The notes under the pieces were generated by a model, which worked only from the letters and a program-made list of their open reading frames with translations, ran no database searches and had not been told where the DNA came from. A DNA stretch of 64,000 nt from Stentor coeruleus (taxonomy: Eukaryota > Ciliophora > Heterotrichea > Heterotrichida > Stentoridae). The stretch lies in contig MPUH01000217.1 in assembly GCA_001970955.1 (NCBI GenBank), positions 1-64,000 of the forward strand, written 5' to 3'. Position 1 is the first letter of the stretch. The number at the start of each line of letters is the position of its first letter. Positions 49,925 to 60,798 of the stretch are shown in pieces. The position numbers and the translations under genes are program-made.

Positions 49925-50591
49925 TGTTAATAGAACAATGAGGTTTTTAGGATTAAATTGAGAGTTTAATCTTAGATACATTGGTAGAGTAATTTTTTTG
50001 GTGTTAATTTTCATAGTATAGTTGAAGAATTATTTTTTAGATAATTATAGCTATGCTTGTGATAATTTTTAAATAATTTTATCATATAAATTTATATGGA
50101 CTTTCAAATGATTAATGTTTTTATCTTGGAAAAACTAGCTTTTAAAGCATAGAAAATGTTATTAAAAGCATAAATTTATAAGTATTAATTTTTTATGATG
50201 ATTTTAAGGTTATCGGGTATTTCTTTTTATTATAAAATGCAAATATATCATCTCAAATTTTGTACTCTTCGTAGTTCTTATTTTTTAACTTAAGTATATT
50301 TTATCATACACAATATTCAAAATAAAAAATCTAACACCCTAGCACCCAAATATCGAACACAGTAAAACTTTTCATTTTCCTCTTTTTCCTATCAGCTAAG
50401 TGTTCTTTTCTATACAAAAATTCAAATTTTTCATTTTTCTAAGTAGTTTTCTTCTAATTAAAATTAATAATCTCATCATAAAAAACTAGAAAAGCCAATT
50501 CGCATATAAAAACAAAAATTTTAAATCTTATATAGAAAAATTAATACATAATAATCTATTCATATATTTTTTTTATTATCTTCATGCATAT
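49925..50591. other. Gene-free stretch, 667 bp
   Basis: AT-rich convergent spacer; nothing recognised. Confidence 0.6.
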
Positions 50592-50942
50592 TTAATCTAT
50601 TTTCTGCGGATTCATACTTCGCACTCCTGTGAATTGGACCCAAGACCCTCTATTTCTTAAATTTAAAAGCTCTTCTTGTATATCTTCTTCAGAATGCCCG
50701 CTTTTTTTAACTCTCGCCCAAAAAGCGATCCATTCTTTTTCATCAATTTTCTGGTTTTTGTCCATATCAACAGCATCAAACATTGCCCGTGTATTAATCT
50801 TAGCATAATTATCATGCCAAAATTTCAAAGTTTCATTAACATCAATGCATTTATTCCTATCTGTATCCATTTCTTTAAAAATATCAACAGCCAATTTCTT
50901 TATATCAGGAGATAATCCTTGCTTTGGTATGCAGCTTCCCAT
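50592..50942 (-). CDS. EF-hand calcium-binding protein, 116 aa
   Basis: A small calcium sensor with two EF-hands: DTDRNKCIDVNE (about residues 30-41) and DMDKNQKIDEKE (about 65-76), each followed by an aromatic helix (LKFW, WIAFW). All loop ligands at positions 1, 3, 5 and 12 are acidic or polar as required. The N-terminus MGSCIPKQ has Gly2 and Cys4 but Pro at position 6, which disfavours myristoylation. It has no enzyme domain, so it probably acts by binding targets. It sits alone between AT-rich spacers. Confidence 0.88.
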   Translation of the reverse strand: MGSCIPKQGLSPDIKKLAVDIFKEMDTDRNKCIDVNETLKFWHDNYAKINTRAMFDAVDMDKNQKIDEKEWIAFWARVKKSGHSEEDIQEELLNLRNRGSWVQFTGVRSMNPQKID

Positions 50943-52093
50943 TTTTTATTATATTTGGATAAAAAGTTTTAAGATTATTTGAGTTTGAAAATCAAGGAAT
51001 AAATTAAATGGGAAATTGTGTAGGTTTTAGGTCAAAAATATATGAAATTTGATGGGAGAATATATTTATAAAGGAGAAAGTATATCTTGGATAGAAGTAT
51101 TATTTTGATGATTATTGTTTAAGGGTGTGATAAAATATTAGCGTAAAAGATATTTATTGTTAGGTATTGCTCATTGGTATCTTAACAACTTTTTTGATTT
51201 ATTGTTTGTCTTTTGCTTACTTCATTTATAAATTCTCTTAAAGCTTCTTCTATTTTATGAATTATTTATTATTTTTAAGAAGTTTATTGTGCACTTGATG
51301 CAGAAATTAATTTGATTTCAAATTCTCTCATTGACAATAATTAAATTTCTGATAAGCTAAATAAAGTTATATTTTGATAGTGATATATATACATAGTATC
51401 ACATACTTTAAATAGATATTTATATTCAAATAACCATGAAAATTAATCATAGCTTCTTATGTTGAATCTTAAAATTTACAATCTCAGAAATTATCACAAA
51501 TTTAGAAAAAAAAATTAAAGCCTGCTGAATCACTTTATGTGACTATTGCATCGAAAAATATGAAATAGATTTTATTGGAAATCAAAACTATAAATAGAAA
51601 TTATTTATTAACAATATGCATTTATACAATATATTTATATGTTAAACATTAAAACGAATAAATTTAAAGAGATGCAGAAGTTTGATCATTTTCCTCATAA
51701 AAAATATAATTTCAAGAAAATTCTATTATTTATCCAAATTCTATTATTTATTCAAATTCTATTATTTATTCAAATTCTTAATTTATTACAACTAAACTGA
51801 TAAATAAGAGTTTATTAATTCGCCAAAAAATTTTTTACTAAAAGAAAGCCTTAAGAAATCCTAAACTATTATAAATAAATTTAAAGACTTAGTATAATTT
51901 AAATCTAATCACAAGCTATTATTATAATAAACTAAATAACAAAAATAAATCTCACACTTTCTATTATCCAATAATCATTAAGTCTTATTTCATTCTTTTT
52001 ATTTTTACCAATTCTTATAATCATCCTCATTAACTTTTCTTGTTGATTCATTCAAATAATATCATCTTCATCTATTATTTATAAAGTGTTCAT
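50943..52093. other. Gene-free stretch, 1.15 kb
   Basis: Very AT-rich. Holds the 18-bp tandem repeat at 51721-51774. No gene or RNA recognised. Confidence 0.6.
51721..51774. repeat. 18-bp tandem repeat, three copies
   Basis: ttctattatttattcaaa repeated three times, the first copy with one change (tatcc for tattc). A small AT-rich minisatellite. Confidence 0.85.
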
Positions 52094-54640
52094 ATGTCTA
52101 ATCAATCACCAAAAATATTCTTTGCCACAACTCAAGTCCTCAATGACCACCAAAGATCTAAAGTTTCTGAGAACCCAGCTTTCGCATTCAAGTCTGATAT
52201 CCCATATGGAAACAACGCCAACAAAACAATAACAGCCCCTTCAAGTGTGCTTATTGATAGTAGTGCCAATGGTCTAGTCTTCAACTTTGTCCCTGGAGAA
52301 GTTATTAATGAAATAGAAGATGAAAGCAATTGGAGAAATCGAGTCCTCGCGATTCACAAACTTGAAGGGGCTTTCGACGCAATTGAAGACATAGACAAAG
52401 TTATACCTTTTTTATCTATGTTTGTAAGGTTTATCGCTAAGCTTATTCAAGATAAAAACTTTAAAGTCTCAGAAGGTGCTCTTAATTTATGTCTTAAAAT
52501 CATCGATATACCAAGAGCCCAAAATTTCGCTAATTTAACAGCAATTATTCAACCATGTATTCTTAAACTTGGTGATAACAAAATTTCTATAAGAATGTTG
52601 AGCTTTAAAATATTAAAAGGCTTACTTGGAATACTTAGACCTGAAATGATTATTGAAGCGCTAAGCCAAGGTTTGGAAATTGAGAATTGGCATGTGAAAG
52701 AAGAAATATGTGGATTAATTATTGCTGCTGTGCTTTCAAATATCCCTTATGAATATAGTGATCTTATAGAACCAATTGCCAAATTGTTGGATGATACAAG
52801 ACCTAAAGTACGCATTGTAGCAGTCGAAGCTTTAGCAGTTCTTGACAACAAAGCTGTAAAAATCCTCCCAGCACTTGAGCATTTATTAGACGAAAAAGCT
52901 TTAGAAACTATAAAACAGAGGCTATCCCAAGGGCAAATAGCAAAAATCATAGATGATTATATCGAATACCCAAAAAGCAGTTTTCTATTGTTCCCAAGGA
53001 TAATTCATTATGCTACTGATGCAAGAGAAGAAATACTCTCAGCTAGAGTTGAAGAAAAAATGCCAGCTGCAGAAACTCCACGTTTTGTCGGCAGGCCTAT
53101 AACCCAGTTATCTGAAGTTAAAGAAATTTCTAAATCTCAAGTTAGCCTTCCACGTAAATTAACACCTATTGAATCCCGACCTGAAGCTGAGAGCTACTAC
53201 CTACCAGATAATGAACTTACACAAGTAAAACAACCTCATGAGAAACTCCAGAAAATCATGAATGGGGTAAGTGGTTGGGAAGATCAGTTTCAAGCAATAA
53301 ATACTCTTAGAAGACTTACAAAATTTCACTCAGAAGTGTTTTTTAGTAAAGTTACACTACATAATGTAGTACTTGATGTGGTTAAGTGGGCTGATTCATT
53401 ACGGTCATCCTTAGCAAAAAATGCATTAATTTTACTACAGGACATGTGTAATTATCTTAGGAAATCTATGGACACAGAAATCTCTGAACTTATTAAAATC
53501 TTATTGAAAAAAACCAACGACACTAATAGTTTTATATCAGAGCAAGGGAAAAAAACTTTAGATACTATGTTGAATTGCCTTTCTGAACAAAAAGTGCTGC
53601 CTTTTGTGTTATTTCATGCACAAAACGCGAAAAAATCTGGAATTAAAGCTCAAATTGCTTTTTGTTTTGGGAAAATTGTTAAAAAAGCTAGGGATAATTT
53701 TTCTAGACTTAGAGATTTTGATAAGGTTTTGCAAATACTTGCTGAATATGTCACTGATGCGGCTTTAGAAGTTAGAGAAGCTGCAAGAATTGCTTGGAAT
53801 GAGTTTTTTGCTGTGTTTAGAAATGAAGGAGATGCTGATTTGTTGCTTATTAGAGCATTGAAGGACCCTTTGTATCATAAAGTTCAAATGTTTATGGAAA
53901 AGAAAACTAGAAGCGTGTCGCCGATTAAATCTAATAGTGAAGTCAAGCTTAAAATGCCGAATTTTAAACTCAGAAAATATTTTCCTAAGTTTGTCATTAA
54001 ACAAGGAACTAACAGTTTTGCTGAAACCCACTCCAAGATTCAAAGTTCAGATTGGAAAACTCGTTATGATTCTGTGACAAGTCTAAGCCTTTCTTCCAAA
54101 GACTCAACTCCAAACCTAAATCAAACCGAGCATATCATAAATACAATTTCAGCAGGTCTTTCAGATTCGCATATAAAAGTTCAAGTCCATACACTTAGTA
54201 CATTGAAAAAATTAATCCCATTAATTCAAGATTCATTAACCCCATATCTTCCATTGCTTTTTACAGATTTAAAAAAATCATTAAACGTAGCAAATACAAA
54301 CATGAGGGAGTCAGCAGGTGAAGCAATTATGCTTCTGGTAGACCATTGTGATGGAGAATCGCTGTCTCAAAATTTAGTCGAAACTATAAAAAATTCTCGT
54401 TCAAGGGGTAAAGTCTATCTATACCGAGGTTTGTTAAAGCTTTTAAATAAAAAGCCCCCAGAAAACTTACAAGAAATTTTTCTATCCTCTTGCGAGGACT
54501 TGAAATGTGCCCGAGCTGAAGTACGTGAGGAGTGTTCAAAAACCCTAAAAAAACTTCATTCTCTAAATAAAGAGCTTCTTATAAAACATGCCCCAGAAAG
54601 TCAACTTGACTCTTTAAGGCAAATACTAACTATTGACTAA
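52094..54640 (+). CDS. Crescerin/TOGARAM-like TOG-array protein, 848 aa
   Basis: A third TOG/HEAT protein. The first array (about residues 72-290) begins DESNWRNRVLAIHKLEGAF. A middle array (about 375-610) begins VSGWEDQFQAINTLRRLTKF. A last array (about 645-845) begins QSSDWKTRYDSVTSLSL. Linkers are Pro/Ser-rich. The layout of paired N-terminal and C-terminal TOGs with a disordered N-terminus resembles crescerin/TOGARAM1/CHE-12, which regulates tubulin inside cilia, more than CLASP or XMAP215. Assignment within the TOG group is from layout only. The sphingosine-kinase-like gene follows 26 bp later on the same strand. Confidence 0.85.
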   Translation: MSNQSPKIFFATTQVLNDHQRSKVSENPAFAFKSDIPYGNNANKTITAPSSVLIDSSANGLVFNFVPGEVINEIEDESNWRNRVLAIHKLEGAFDAIEDIDKVIPFLSMFVRFIAKLIQDKNFKVSEGALNLCLKIIDIPRAQNFANLTAIIQPCILKLGDNKISIRMLSFKILKGLLGILRPEMIIEALSQGLEIENWHVKEEICGLIIAAVLSNIPYEYSDLIEPIAKLLDDTRPKVRIVAVEALAVLDNKAVKILPALEHLLDEKALETIKQRLSQGQIAKIIDDYIEYPKSSFLLFPRIIHYATDAREEILSARVEEKMPAAETPRFVGRPITQLSEVKEISKSQVSLPRKLTPIESRPEAESYYLPDNELTQVKQPHEKLQKIMNGVSGWEDQFQAINTLRRLTKFHSEVFFSKVTLHNVVLDVVKWADSLRSSLAKNALILLQDMCNYLRKSMDTEISELIKILLKKTNDTNSFISEQGKKTLDTMLNCLSEQKVLPFVLFHAQNAKKSGIKAQIAFCFGKIVKKARDNFSRLRDFDKVLQILAEYVTDAALEVREAARIAWNEFFAVFRNEGDADLLLIRALKDPLYHKVQMFMEKKTRSVSPIKSNSEVKLKMPNFKLRKYFPKFVIKQGTNSFAETHSKIQSSDWKTRYDSVTSLSLSSKDSTPNLNQTEHIINTISAGLSDSHIKVQVHTLSTLKKLIPLIQDSLTPYLPLLFTDLKKSLNVANTNMRESAGEAIMLLVDHCDGESLSQNLVETIKNSRSRGKVYLYRGLLKLLNKKPPENLQEIFLSSCEDLKCARAEVREECSKTLKKLHSLNKELLIKHAPESQLDSLRQILTID

Positions 54641-54666
54641 ATTTTTTAACTTGTTATATCTGATAA

Positions 54667-55914
54667 ATGGCTGATAGTACGACAAAAGTCCTTAAAGAAA
54701 CTACAATCTGGGTAGGCAAAGACATGGAAATACTCACCTCACTTATTTTAAACGCTGAATTCCTCCTCTGGAAAACCCCAAAATCCAATTATTCCTTAAG
54801 CATCTCTAGCATAATAGGTGCTTGTATAAGCGAAAGTTCCAATAGAAGTTTCAATGTTCTTTCTTTTATCCAGCCACAAAACCGATTCAAGACCTACGAA
54901 TTCATAGCTGTAACCTGGACACAAGCTCAAGAGTGGTGTGAAGCCATTACAAATGCTGCCTGTCCTGAAGATCAAAGACGCTTATGCATATTAGTCAATC
55001 CAATATGTGGGAACGGGAAAAGCATCAAAGTCTTAGAAAAAGAACTTAAGCCTGTGCTTAAATATTCTCCTGTCCACTATGACATTTTCACTACTACAGG
55101 GCCAAATTTTATTGATGAACTCATTCAGCGGAGAGATTTTTCAGTATACTCAGATGTCATTTGTCTAGGTGGCGATGGGACATTTCAGCAGTGTATCAAT
55201 GCAATTTATAGACATCAATCAGATTTGCTTTTAAAAATCAGATTCGGGATTATCCCTGTTGGATCCCGAAATGCTCTGAGCTGCGAATTAAATGGCAAAA
55301 GCTTACAAAATTCTATTTTCAATGTTATTAAAGGAATAAGCTTTTGTGGGGATACTATGAAAGTTACTATTAAAGGTCAGGAGATTTTAGCTACAACAGC
55401 TGTTAGTTGGGGTGTTATAAGTGATGCTACTGATGAAGCTCAGCATTTAAGGGTTTTTGGAGCTCAAAGGTATAATGTTGTAGCATTGAAGAAGTTTTTT
55501 ACTAAATGGAAAGAGTATAAAGGGGTTGTAACATTTGAAGACTCGCTTGGACAAATGATATCTTTTACTTCAGGATATGTTATGGCTATTATTACTAATA
55601 ATAGAGTGCCAAATTCTGAAAATGCAGAAATTGTCATGCCGGTTGCGAGGATTAATGATGGGTATTTACATTTGCTTATTATGTTTTTTACAAGTAAATG
55701 CAAGACTTTACGCACATTTATGAAGATGCAGAAAAATGGACAACATCAGAATAGCCCGAATGTGAATTTTATTAAGACTAGGAAAGTTAAGATTGATCCT
55801 GCAAACCTTATGGTGTTTAATGTTGATGGGGAAATACATTATTCGAATAGTATTACAATTGAAATACAGCCAAGTTCATTGAATTACTTAGGCAAACTTA
55901 ATTATAAAAATTGA
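54667..55914 (+). CDS. Sphingosine/diacylglycerol-type lipid kinase, 415 aa
   Basis: A DAGK-catalytic-domain protein, most like sphingosine or ceramide kinases, which phosphorylate a lipid to make a signalling molecule. The N-terminal 95 residues are beta-rich and PH-like (as in ceramide/sphingosine kinases). The kinase core starts RRLCILVNPICGNGKS, has the nucleotide loop CLGGDGTFQQCINAIYRH (GGDGT at 168-172) and the GIIPVGSRNALS motif, where Arg replaces the usual Gly/Ala. The second lobe contains the expected beta-sandwich with VDGEI near the end (NVDGEIHYSN). Length is normal for the family. It lies just downstream of the crescerin-like gene. Confidence 0.9.
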   Translation: MADSTTKVLKETTIWVGKDMEILTSLILNAEFLLWKTPKSNYSLSISSIIGACISESSNRSFNVLSFIQPQNRFKTYEFIAVTWTQAQEWCEAITNAACPEDQRRLCILVNPICGNGKSIKVLEKELKPVLKYSPVHYDIFTTTGPNFIDELIQRRDFSVYSDVICLGGDGTFQQCINAIYRHQSDLLLKIRFGIIPVGSRNALSCELNGKSLQNSIFNVIKGISFCGDTMKVTIKGQEILATTAVSWGVISDATDEAQHLRVFGAQRYNVVALKKFFTKWKEYKGVVTFEDSLGQMISFTSGYVMAIITNNRVPNSENAEIVMPVARINDGYLHLLIMFFTSKCKTLRTFMKMQKNGQHQNSPNVNFIKTRKVKIDPANLMVFNVDGEIHYSNSITIEIQPSSLNYLGKLNYKN

Positions 55915-56266
55915 ATGTGTTGTATATAAATTGAGTATGTTTTATATAAATTGGATTTTAGATTATATTGACTTGTTTGAGAAGATGCCCTTATGATTTA
56001 GGCCTATATACTCCACTGTAAATTAGATTTTTTTGATATTTACTGTTATAGATTTAAGTAGGTTTTGGATACTTATAACAAATTTCACTATTAGCTCTAT
56101 ATACCTTATCCAGTTTATACATCTTGAAAATGTTTATTACTGCTTGATAGTAATTTGCATCTCAAACCTACTAATTAAATATTTTTTTAAAAAAATCTCA
56201 AACAATTTTCCTAACTAAAAAAGCTCCTCCTTGCATCTAATCGAAAAATGATATTAAATTACTTAA
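55915..56266. other. Gene-free stretch, 352 bp
   Basis: AT-rich convergent spacer. The 61-codon frame within it has AT-driven composition and was not accepted. Confidence 0.6.
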
Positions 56267-56659
56267 CTATAATTTCTTAGGAAAAATGCGACACTCAAGT
56301 CTTTGTGTTTTCAATCGCTTATTCTGAAAAGGGTTCTGCTCATATTCCGGTTCTTGCTTTTCAGTATAGTTCTTTAGGAAACTTTTATTTTGATTTCTTT
56401 TAAAGTAATTCTTAACATCAGGTTCACGCTGATTAATTGATTTTGGAGTTGACGCAATTTTAACTCTTTGACTGGAGTTAAAAACAGATCCAGGTCTGCT
56501 AGATAATTTTACTTTTTTTATAGATACGCTGAGACCTTGTAGGAACGATATTGCTTCTAAACTGAAAAGTCTTGGTCCTTTTTGGACTATAACACTTCTT
56601 TTATTATGGATTTCTAATCTTTTTAGCATATGATAGTGTATCCCTGTGAAATCAATCAT
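56267..56659 (-). CDS. Basic hypothetical protein, 130 aa
   Basis: Strongly basic (many Lys, Arg and Gln), without membrane segments or known domains. The second half is Asn/Lys/Glu-rich and disordered and ends LECRIFPKKL. A Ser-rich stretch (SSRPGSVFNSSQRVKIAS, about residues 53-70) has possible phosphosites. Less AT-driven codon choice than the spacers supports a gene. It could be a nucleic-acid- or microtubule-binding protein judging by charge, but this is guesswork. Confidence 0.55.
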   Translation of the reverse strand: MIDFTGIHYHMLKRLEIHNKRSVIVQKGPRLFSLEAISFLQGLSVSIKKVKLSSRPGSVFNSSQRVKIASTPKSINQREPDVKNYFKRNQNKSFLKNYTEKQEPEYEQNPFQNKRLKTQRLECRIFPKKL

Positions 56660-58336
56660 ATTAGATAAATTACTATAAATATTATAAAAAGTTATTTAGA
56701 GGGATGAGAGGATTAGGACAAACACTTGCTACAAGTTTGAATTTTTGAGATGAGAGATTTTGAATTTTATAATCAGTTTTTTTATGAAACTATGCGATTG
56801 AATTATTATTATTTTTAGTGCATTAGGCATGAAGGATTAGCAGTAAGGGATATTGAAAAAACATATTACAGGTATATTTTCAATATTTAATTTATATATA
56901 AATAGACTAAGAGAAAGTAATTGGATATTGCCTATTTGAGTTTTTCAAGAAATTGCAAAATTTATACTTTAAAGACGGTAAGGATAATTATGGTAATTAA
57001 AAAATATTATCTAATGCAGAACAATCTTCTTCATTTCTAAAATTCTAATTGAAAAGATTATGCTTATGCTTTAGTTTAGAATAACAATATCTAATATAAA
57101 TAAAATAATATCAAGCTATTTATTATTAAATAGTAAAATGCCCATTAATTAAAATTTTCCCATTATTTTCTCCATCCACTAATTATTTTGCCTATCTAAT
57201 AAAGAAAAAAAAATACCAACTAATATGAAATCTCCCATAAAATTATCATTGAGATAATTTTTGATTTGCATAAAATCCAATTCAAGTTTTAGTTTTATGA
57301 TATATAATTTTAAATTAAGATAATTACCTTCTTAACGTGTAAATATTTTTATATTAATAATTATTCCTAAATTTTTTGTGATATGAAAATCTTGCATTTA
57401 AAGTTTTAAATCTATAGTCACTTATCAAAATATTCAAAATTTACTGCAAATTCATAATTTTACCTAATTCTAAAATTAATCTAAGACAAAATTAGCAATT
57501 GAATCTAAGTTTTAAATCTATAGTCACTTATCAAAATACTCAAAATTTACTGCAAATTATAATTTTACCTAATTCTAAAATTAATCTAAGACAAAATTAG
57601 CAATTGAATCTTAAGAACTCTGAAAATTTGAATACAATTTTCCGCACTATATAAACACTTAATATAATACTTAATAGAACTTCATAATAAAAACTAAAAC
57701 ATTACCCAAAGTTCAGTCTAAAGTCTAAAACTTTTTTTCTAACTTTTATTCTATAGTATAGTCAATTTTTTTTTTCTTTCAAATCTTAACTCAAAAATCT
57801 TATAAAAAATAGCAAAATTTATACTATTCTTTGTTTATAAATAATTTTAATCTGATTTTCAAATAAGAGCTGTTAATCGCTTTTCCTTCTACCAACATGC
57901 CCTAGTTTTTCTTAAGTATAATATTCAAACAAAAAAAAGATCTTAATAATTATATACTTATTCATATATAAAGATTTCAAACAAATATAATACTATTTCA
58001 CTCGCACATAAAGCTTTTTAAACTGAATACTTCATCTGGACAAATTATTTTGGATAAAAACCAAATAAGGAAGTGATTTTATGAAATAGCTAATCGCATT
58101 ATCAAAGGAAATATAGAAGAAAACGGCTTTTAGCTTAGAGCAATTAAAATAATAGGTAATATTCAGACAGCTTCCAGTCTAAGTTAAGCTTGCTTATAGG
58201 AAAAATTAAAACACAATTTTTGAATATAGAAAGTTAAATGAGCTATTGAAGTTACTGCCATTATATATCCATCAATGCTCATCCACAATTACTAGTATTT
58301 TATTATGTATGGCCACTTATAATAATTATTCAAGCC
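56660..58336. other. Gene-free stretch, 1.7 kb
   Basis: AT-rich. Holds the 105-bp tandem duplication at 57401-57611. Short plus-strand protein-like stretches occur at 56820-56895 and 58075-58190, interrupted by stops, suggesting decayed coding DNA. No intact gene. Confidence 0.5.
57401..57611. repeat. Direct tandem duplication, ~105 bp, without N
   Basis: 57401-57506 and 57507-57611 match except for one substitution and one 1-base indel. Unlike the other duplications no N separates them, so this is either a true recent tandem duplication or a merged assembly error. Confidence 0.85.
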
Positions 58337-58966
58337 ATGGAACCTAATCAGGATAAAAAAAAGCGCAGGTCGAAAAAAGACTCTGAGGGTAGAAGCTTCA
58401 TGTGCGAATGCGGAAAAGCATATTTAAGCTACCAAGCTCTCTACGCTCATAAAAAAGTAAAGCATTCAGATACTATATCTCAAGAGGACTTTCCCAAAAA
58501 GAAAAGGGGCAGACCACGCCAAAATAATGTTATCAATAAAGAAGAGGTTCTTTCTTCCCTGCCTTCAAAAGATGACCCTATAGCCCAAATAATCAAAAAC
58601 TGGAATGAAACTGAAAGTAAAGGTACGTGTGACGAAGCTTTTGCAAAGTATTTGATGTTTAAGCATTCTAAGCTTAGTGAGGTCGAATACCAAGCTTTGC
58701 GGGCAAGTGTTTATAGCCTTAGAGATTGTGTAAATAAATACTATGAACGACTTGATACTGAAAATTTTTTAGAAAATGAATCAGAATACACTATAACAGA
58801 AAAGCCTGCTATGATACCTAACATATCTAATTTTTATATCATTGAATTCTTACCAAGGGAAAAGCCTATCCACGATAAGAAAAAGGAGATAAGTTTTATG
58901 CTTGAATTTTGCAGATGGCTTAATGAGCAAAATTATACTGATTTAGAAATAGCTATAAGTTCTTAA
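58337..58966 (+). CDS. C2H2 zinc-finger / AT-hook protein, 209 aa
   Basis: Probable DNA-binding regulator. A basic N-terminus (DKKKRRSKKD) is followed by one C2H2 finger, FMCECGKAYLSYQALYAHKK-VKH (about residues 21-43; Cys-x-Cys spacing is short, x1 rather than x2-4). An AT-hook, KKRGRPRQN, follows at about 55-63. The C-terminal 140 residues are helical and unrecognised. AT-hooks bind the minor groove of AT-rich DNA, which fits this AT-rich genome. The short Cys spacing is as I read it and may mean a variant finger. Gene remnants lie on both sides. Confidence 0.85.
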   Translation: MEPNQDKKKRRSKKDSEGRSFMCECGKAYLSYQALYAHKKVKHSDTISQEDFPKKKRGRPRQNNVINKEEVLSSLPSKDDPIAQIIKNWNETESKGTCDEAFAKYLMFKHSKLSEVEYQALRASVYSLRDCVNKYYERLDTENFLENESEYTITEKPAMIPNISNFYIIEFLPREKPIHDKKKEISFMLEFCRWLNEQNYTDLEIAISS

Positions 58967-59335
58967 TAGAATAAACATCCCTTAATTTTCTTATAAATAT
59001 AATAACTTGATATTAAATTGAAATTTATTTGGTTTATCTCTGTCTTTATTTGATCAAATAATTTCTAAAAGTAAAACCTTTCTCATAAGAAAGACTTTTT
59101 AATCATATTATTTCAAAGAAATACCTTGATTTAATGGTTCTATGCAAAAAAAGATAGGACTTTTGTGAATATTTTAAAATCTTTCTAGAGAAATATGAAC
59201 TTTCTAGAGAGTTACAAATTTTTGATGAATATATGATAAGTTTTTGCTGTAGTGAAAACTGTCATTAGATAAGATAGACAATTGATATTGTGGATATAAG
59301 GATTTTGTAAGGGTAAGTATAATAATAAAAATTGA
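58967..59335. other. Gene-free stretch, 369 bp
   Basis: AT-rich spacer; nothing recognised. Confidence 0.6.
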
Positions 59336-59843
59336 AAGCTTTTTGATATTTATGGGTTAGATGCTTTAGGGAATAGAAACAACAGACTGGTAATTTATAG
59401 AAAAAGCAACCAAGATGCATATCTTATAATACTTGAGAACTATCAGGGGAAAAAACATACATTGGAAGTAATCAACGTTCCTCAAAGAAGTAAGATTCTA
59501 AAGCTGGAAATTTCACTTTCAAACAATCGCCTTGATCCACTGCAATAAACCTTAAAAAGCCCCAACTATAGCAAGAACTAAATGTTTAATATGCTATGAA
59601 CAACACAAGAACTTCAAGACATATCTTAATAAACTAGGCTTCACAAGGAAAAACTAAATAAACGTAAGACTTACCTCAGTTATACTCACTCTCAAAAAAA
59701 GAAACTCTAAAGAATTACTGGGAAAAGTCAACGAGCAAATTATTAAAAACGATGAGTGATACACCATCCCGAATCAGCTGAAAGAAAGAGGTTGCAGAAC
59801 TCTCAAACCTGGACTGGACGAGGTTACAACCCCGCCAACCTAA
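59336..59843 (+). pseudogene. Probable decayed protein-coding sequence
   Basis: A GC-richer island in AT-rich DNA. A 70-codon open stretch without an ATG start (59336-59545) includes DAYLIILENYQGKKHTLEV. Further protein-like stretches in other frames follow to about 59843, with segments such as TKCLICYEQHKNFKTYL and QLKERGCRTLKPGLDEV. Stops and frame changes lie between them and no 15-nt intron explains them. I do not recognise the parent family. Confidence 0.45.
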
Positions 59844-60798
59844 CTAACTCTCTACTCAACTTTAGGAAATTATAATGATTAAAAGCAAGAATGTATTGGC
59901 TGAAAATAAATTTTGAGATGCATTGCAGATTAACAAAATTTCAAAAATAAAATATAACAAATTTGTAGCTATTCATAGCCAAAAATAAATGTTGCAAAAA
60001 TTATTGAATTTTAATAGTTATTATCTAGATTTTAATGTGTTTAAACATATTTTAAAAGTCGAATATGTTTATGAAAATATTATTTAAGAAATGATTTCTA
60101 AAATTTAATCAAATATATAAATATTGCACATTATATTGTAGCTGATATTATTTTTGATACCTTAATTTTTATGATATAAAAAGCCAACAATTTTATTTTT
60201 CATTTCGTTTCTGTAATTTCTATTTGGGTTATGAAAGCAATATGATAAATTTAAAGCTTTGAACTATTCAATTTTTTGTACTTTTTATGTTTATTTTGAG
60301 CACCTTTCTGAACTTGCTAATTCATTTAATACTAAAATCTTGTTGAGCATACTCTTAAAATTTGATTAATTTTAGACTTTACTTAAATTCATCACTAATT
60401 AAACTTAAATATAAAATGATTTCTGAACTGATAATAAACATCAACTTTTTAGAAAAAAATCGAAACAGCGTATATTTATGTGGTAGTAAGTTTAAAATGA
60501 AAATTATAATTTCTGCTACTTTCACAAACGTATTCTTATATCATGCATCCTTTATAAAAATACTATTAACTTTATAATTATAGTTAGTTTTTCATCTTAA
60601 ACTACTAATTATAATCAAAAAAAGCAAATCATAATATTCATTGATATAGTAATTATAAAAGCAATAGATTTTAATTTTCAAACTTTATTAAGAACATCAT
60701 CATTAACTTTTCCTATCCTTTCAAATCCTCAAACCAAATTTTATAACCAAAATATTTTTTCAGCATAGTCTCGCATCTTATCATTTTAAAAAAAAATA
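59844..60798. other. Gene-free stretch, 955 bp
   Basis: AT-rich. A 71-codon frame at 60362-60577 has AT-driven composition and is doubtful. Nothing else seen. Confidence 0.55.

Noticed and set aside
59670-59700. ACTTACCT string suggesting a U1 snRNA 5' end
   Set aside because: Downstream sequence does not form U1 stem-loops or match an Sm site.
60362-60577. 71-codon plus-strand frame
   Set aside because: AT-driven composition, no motif, isolated.
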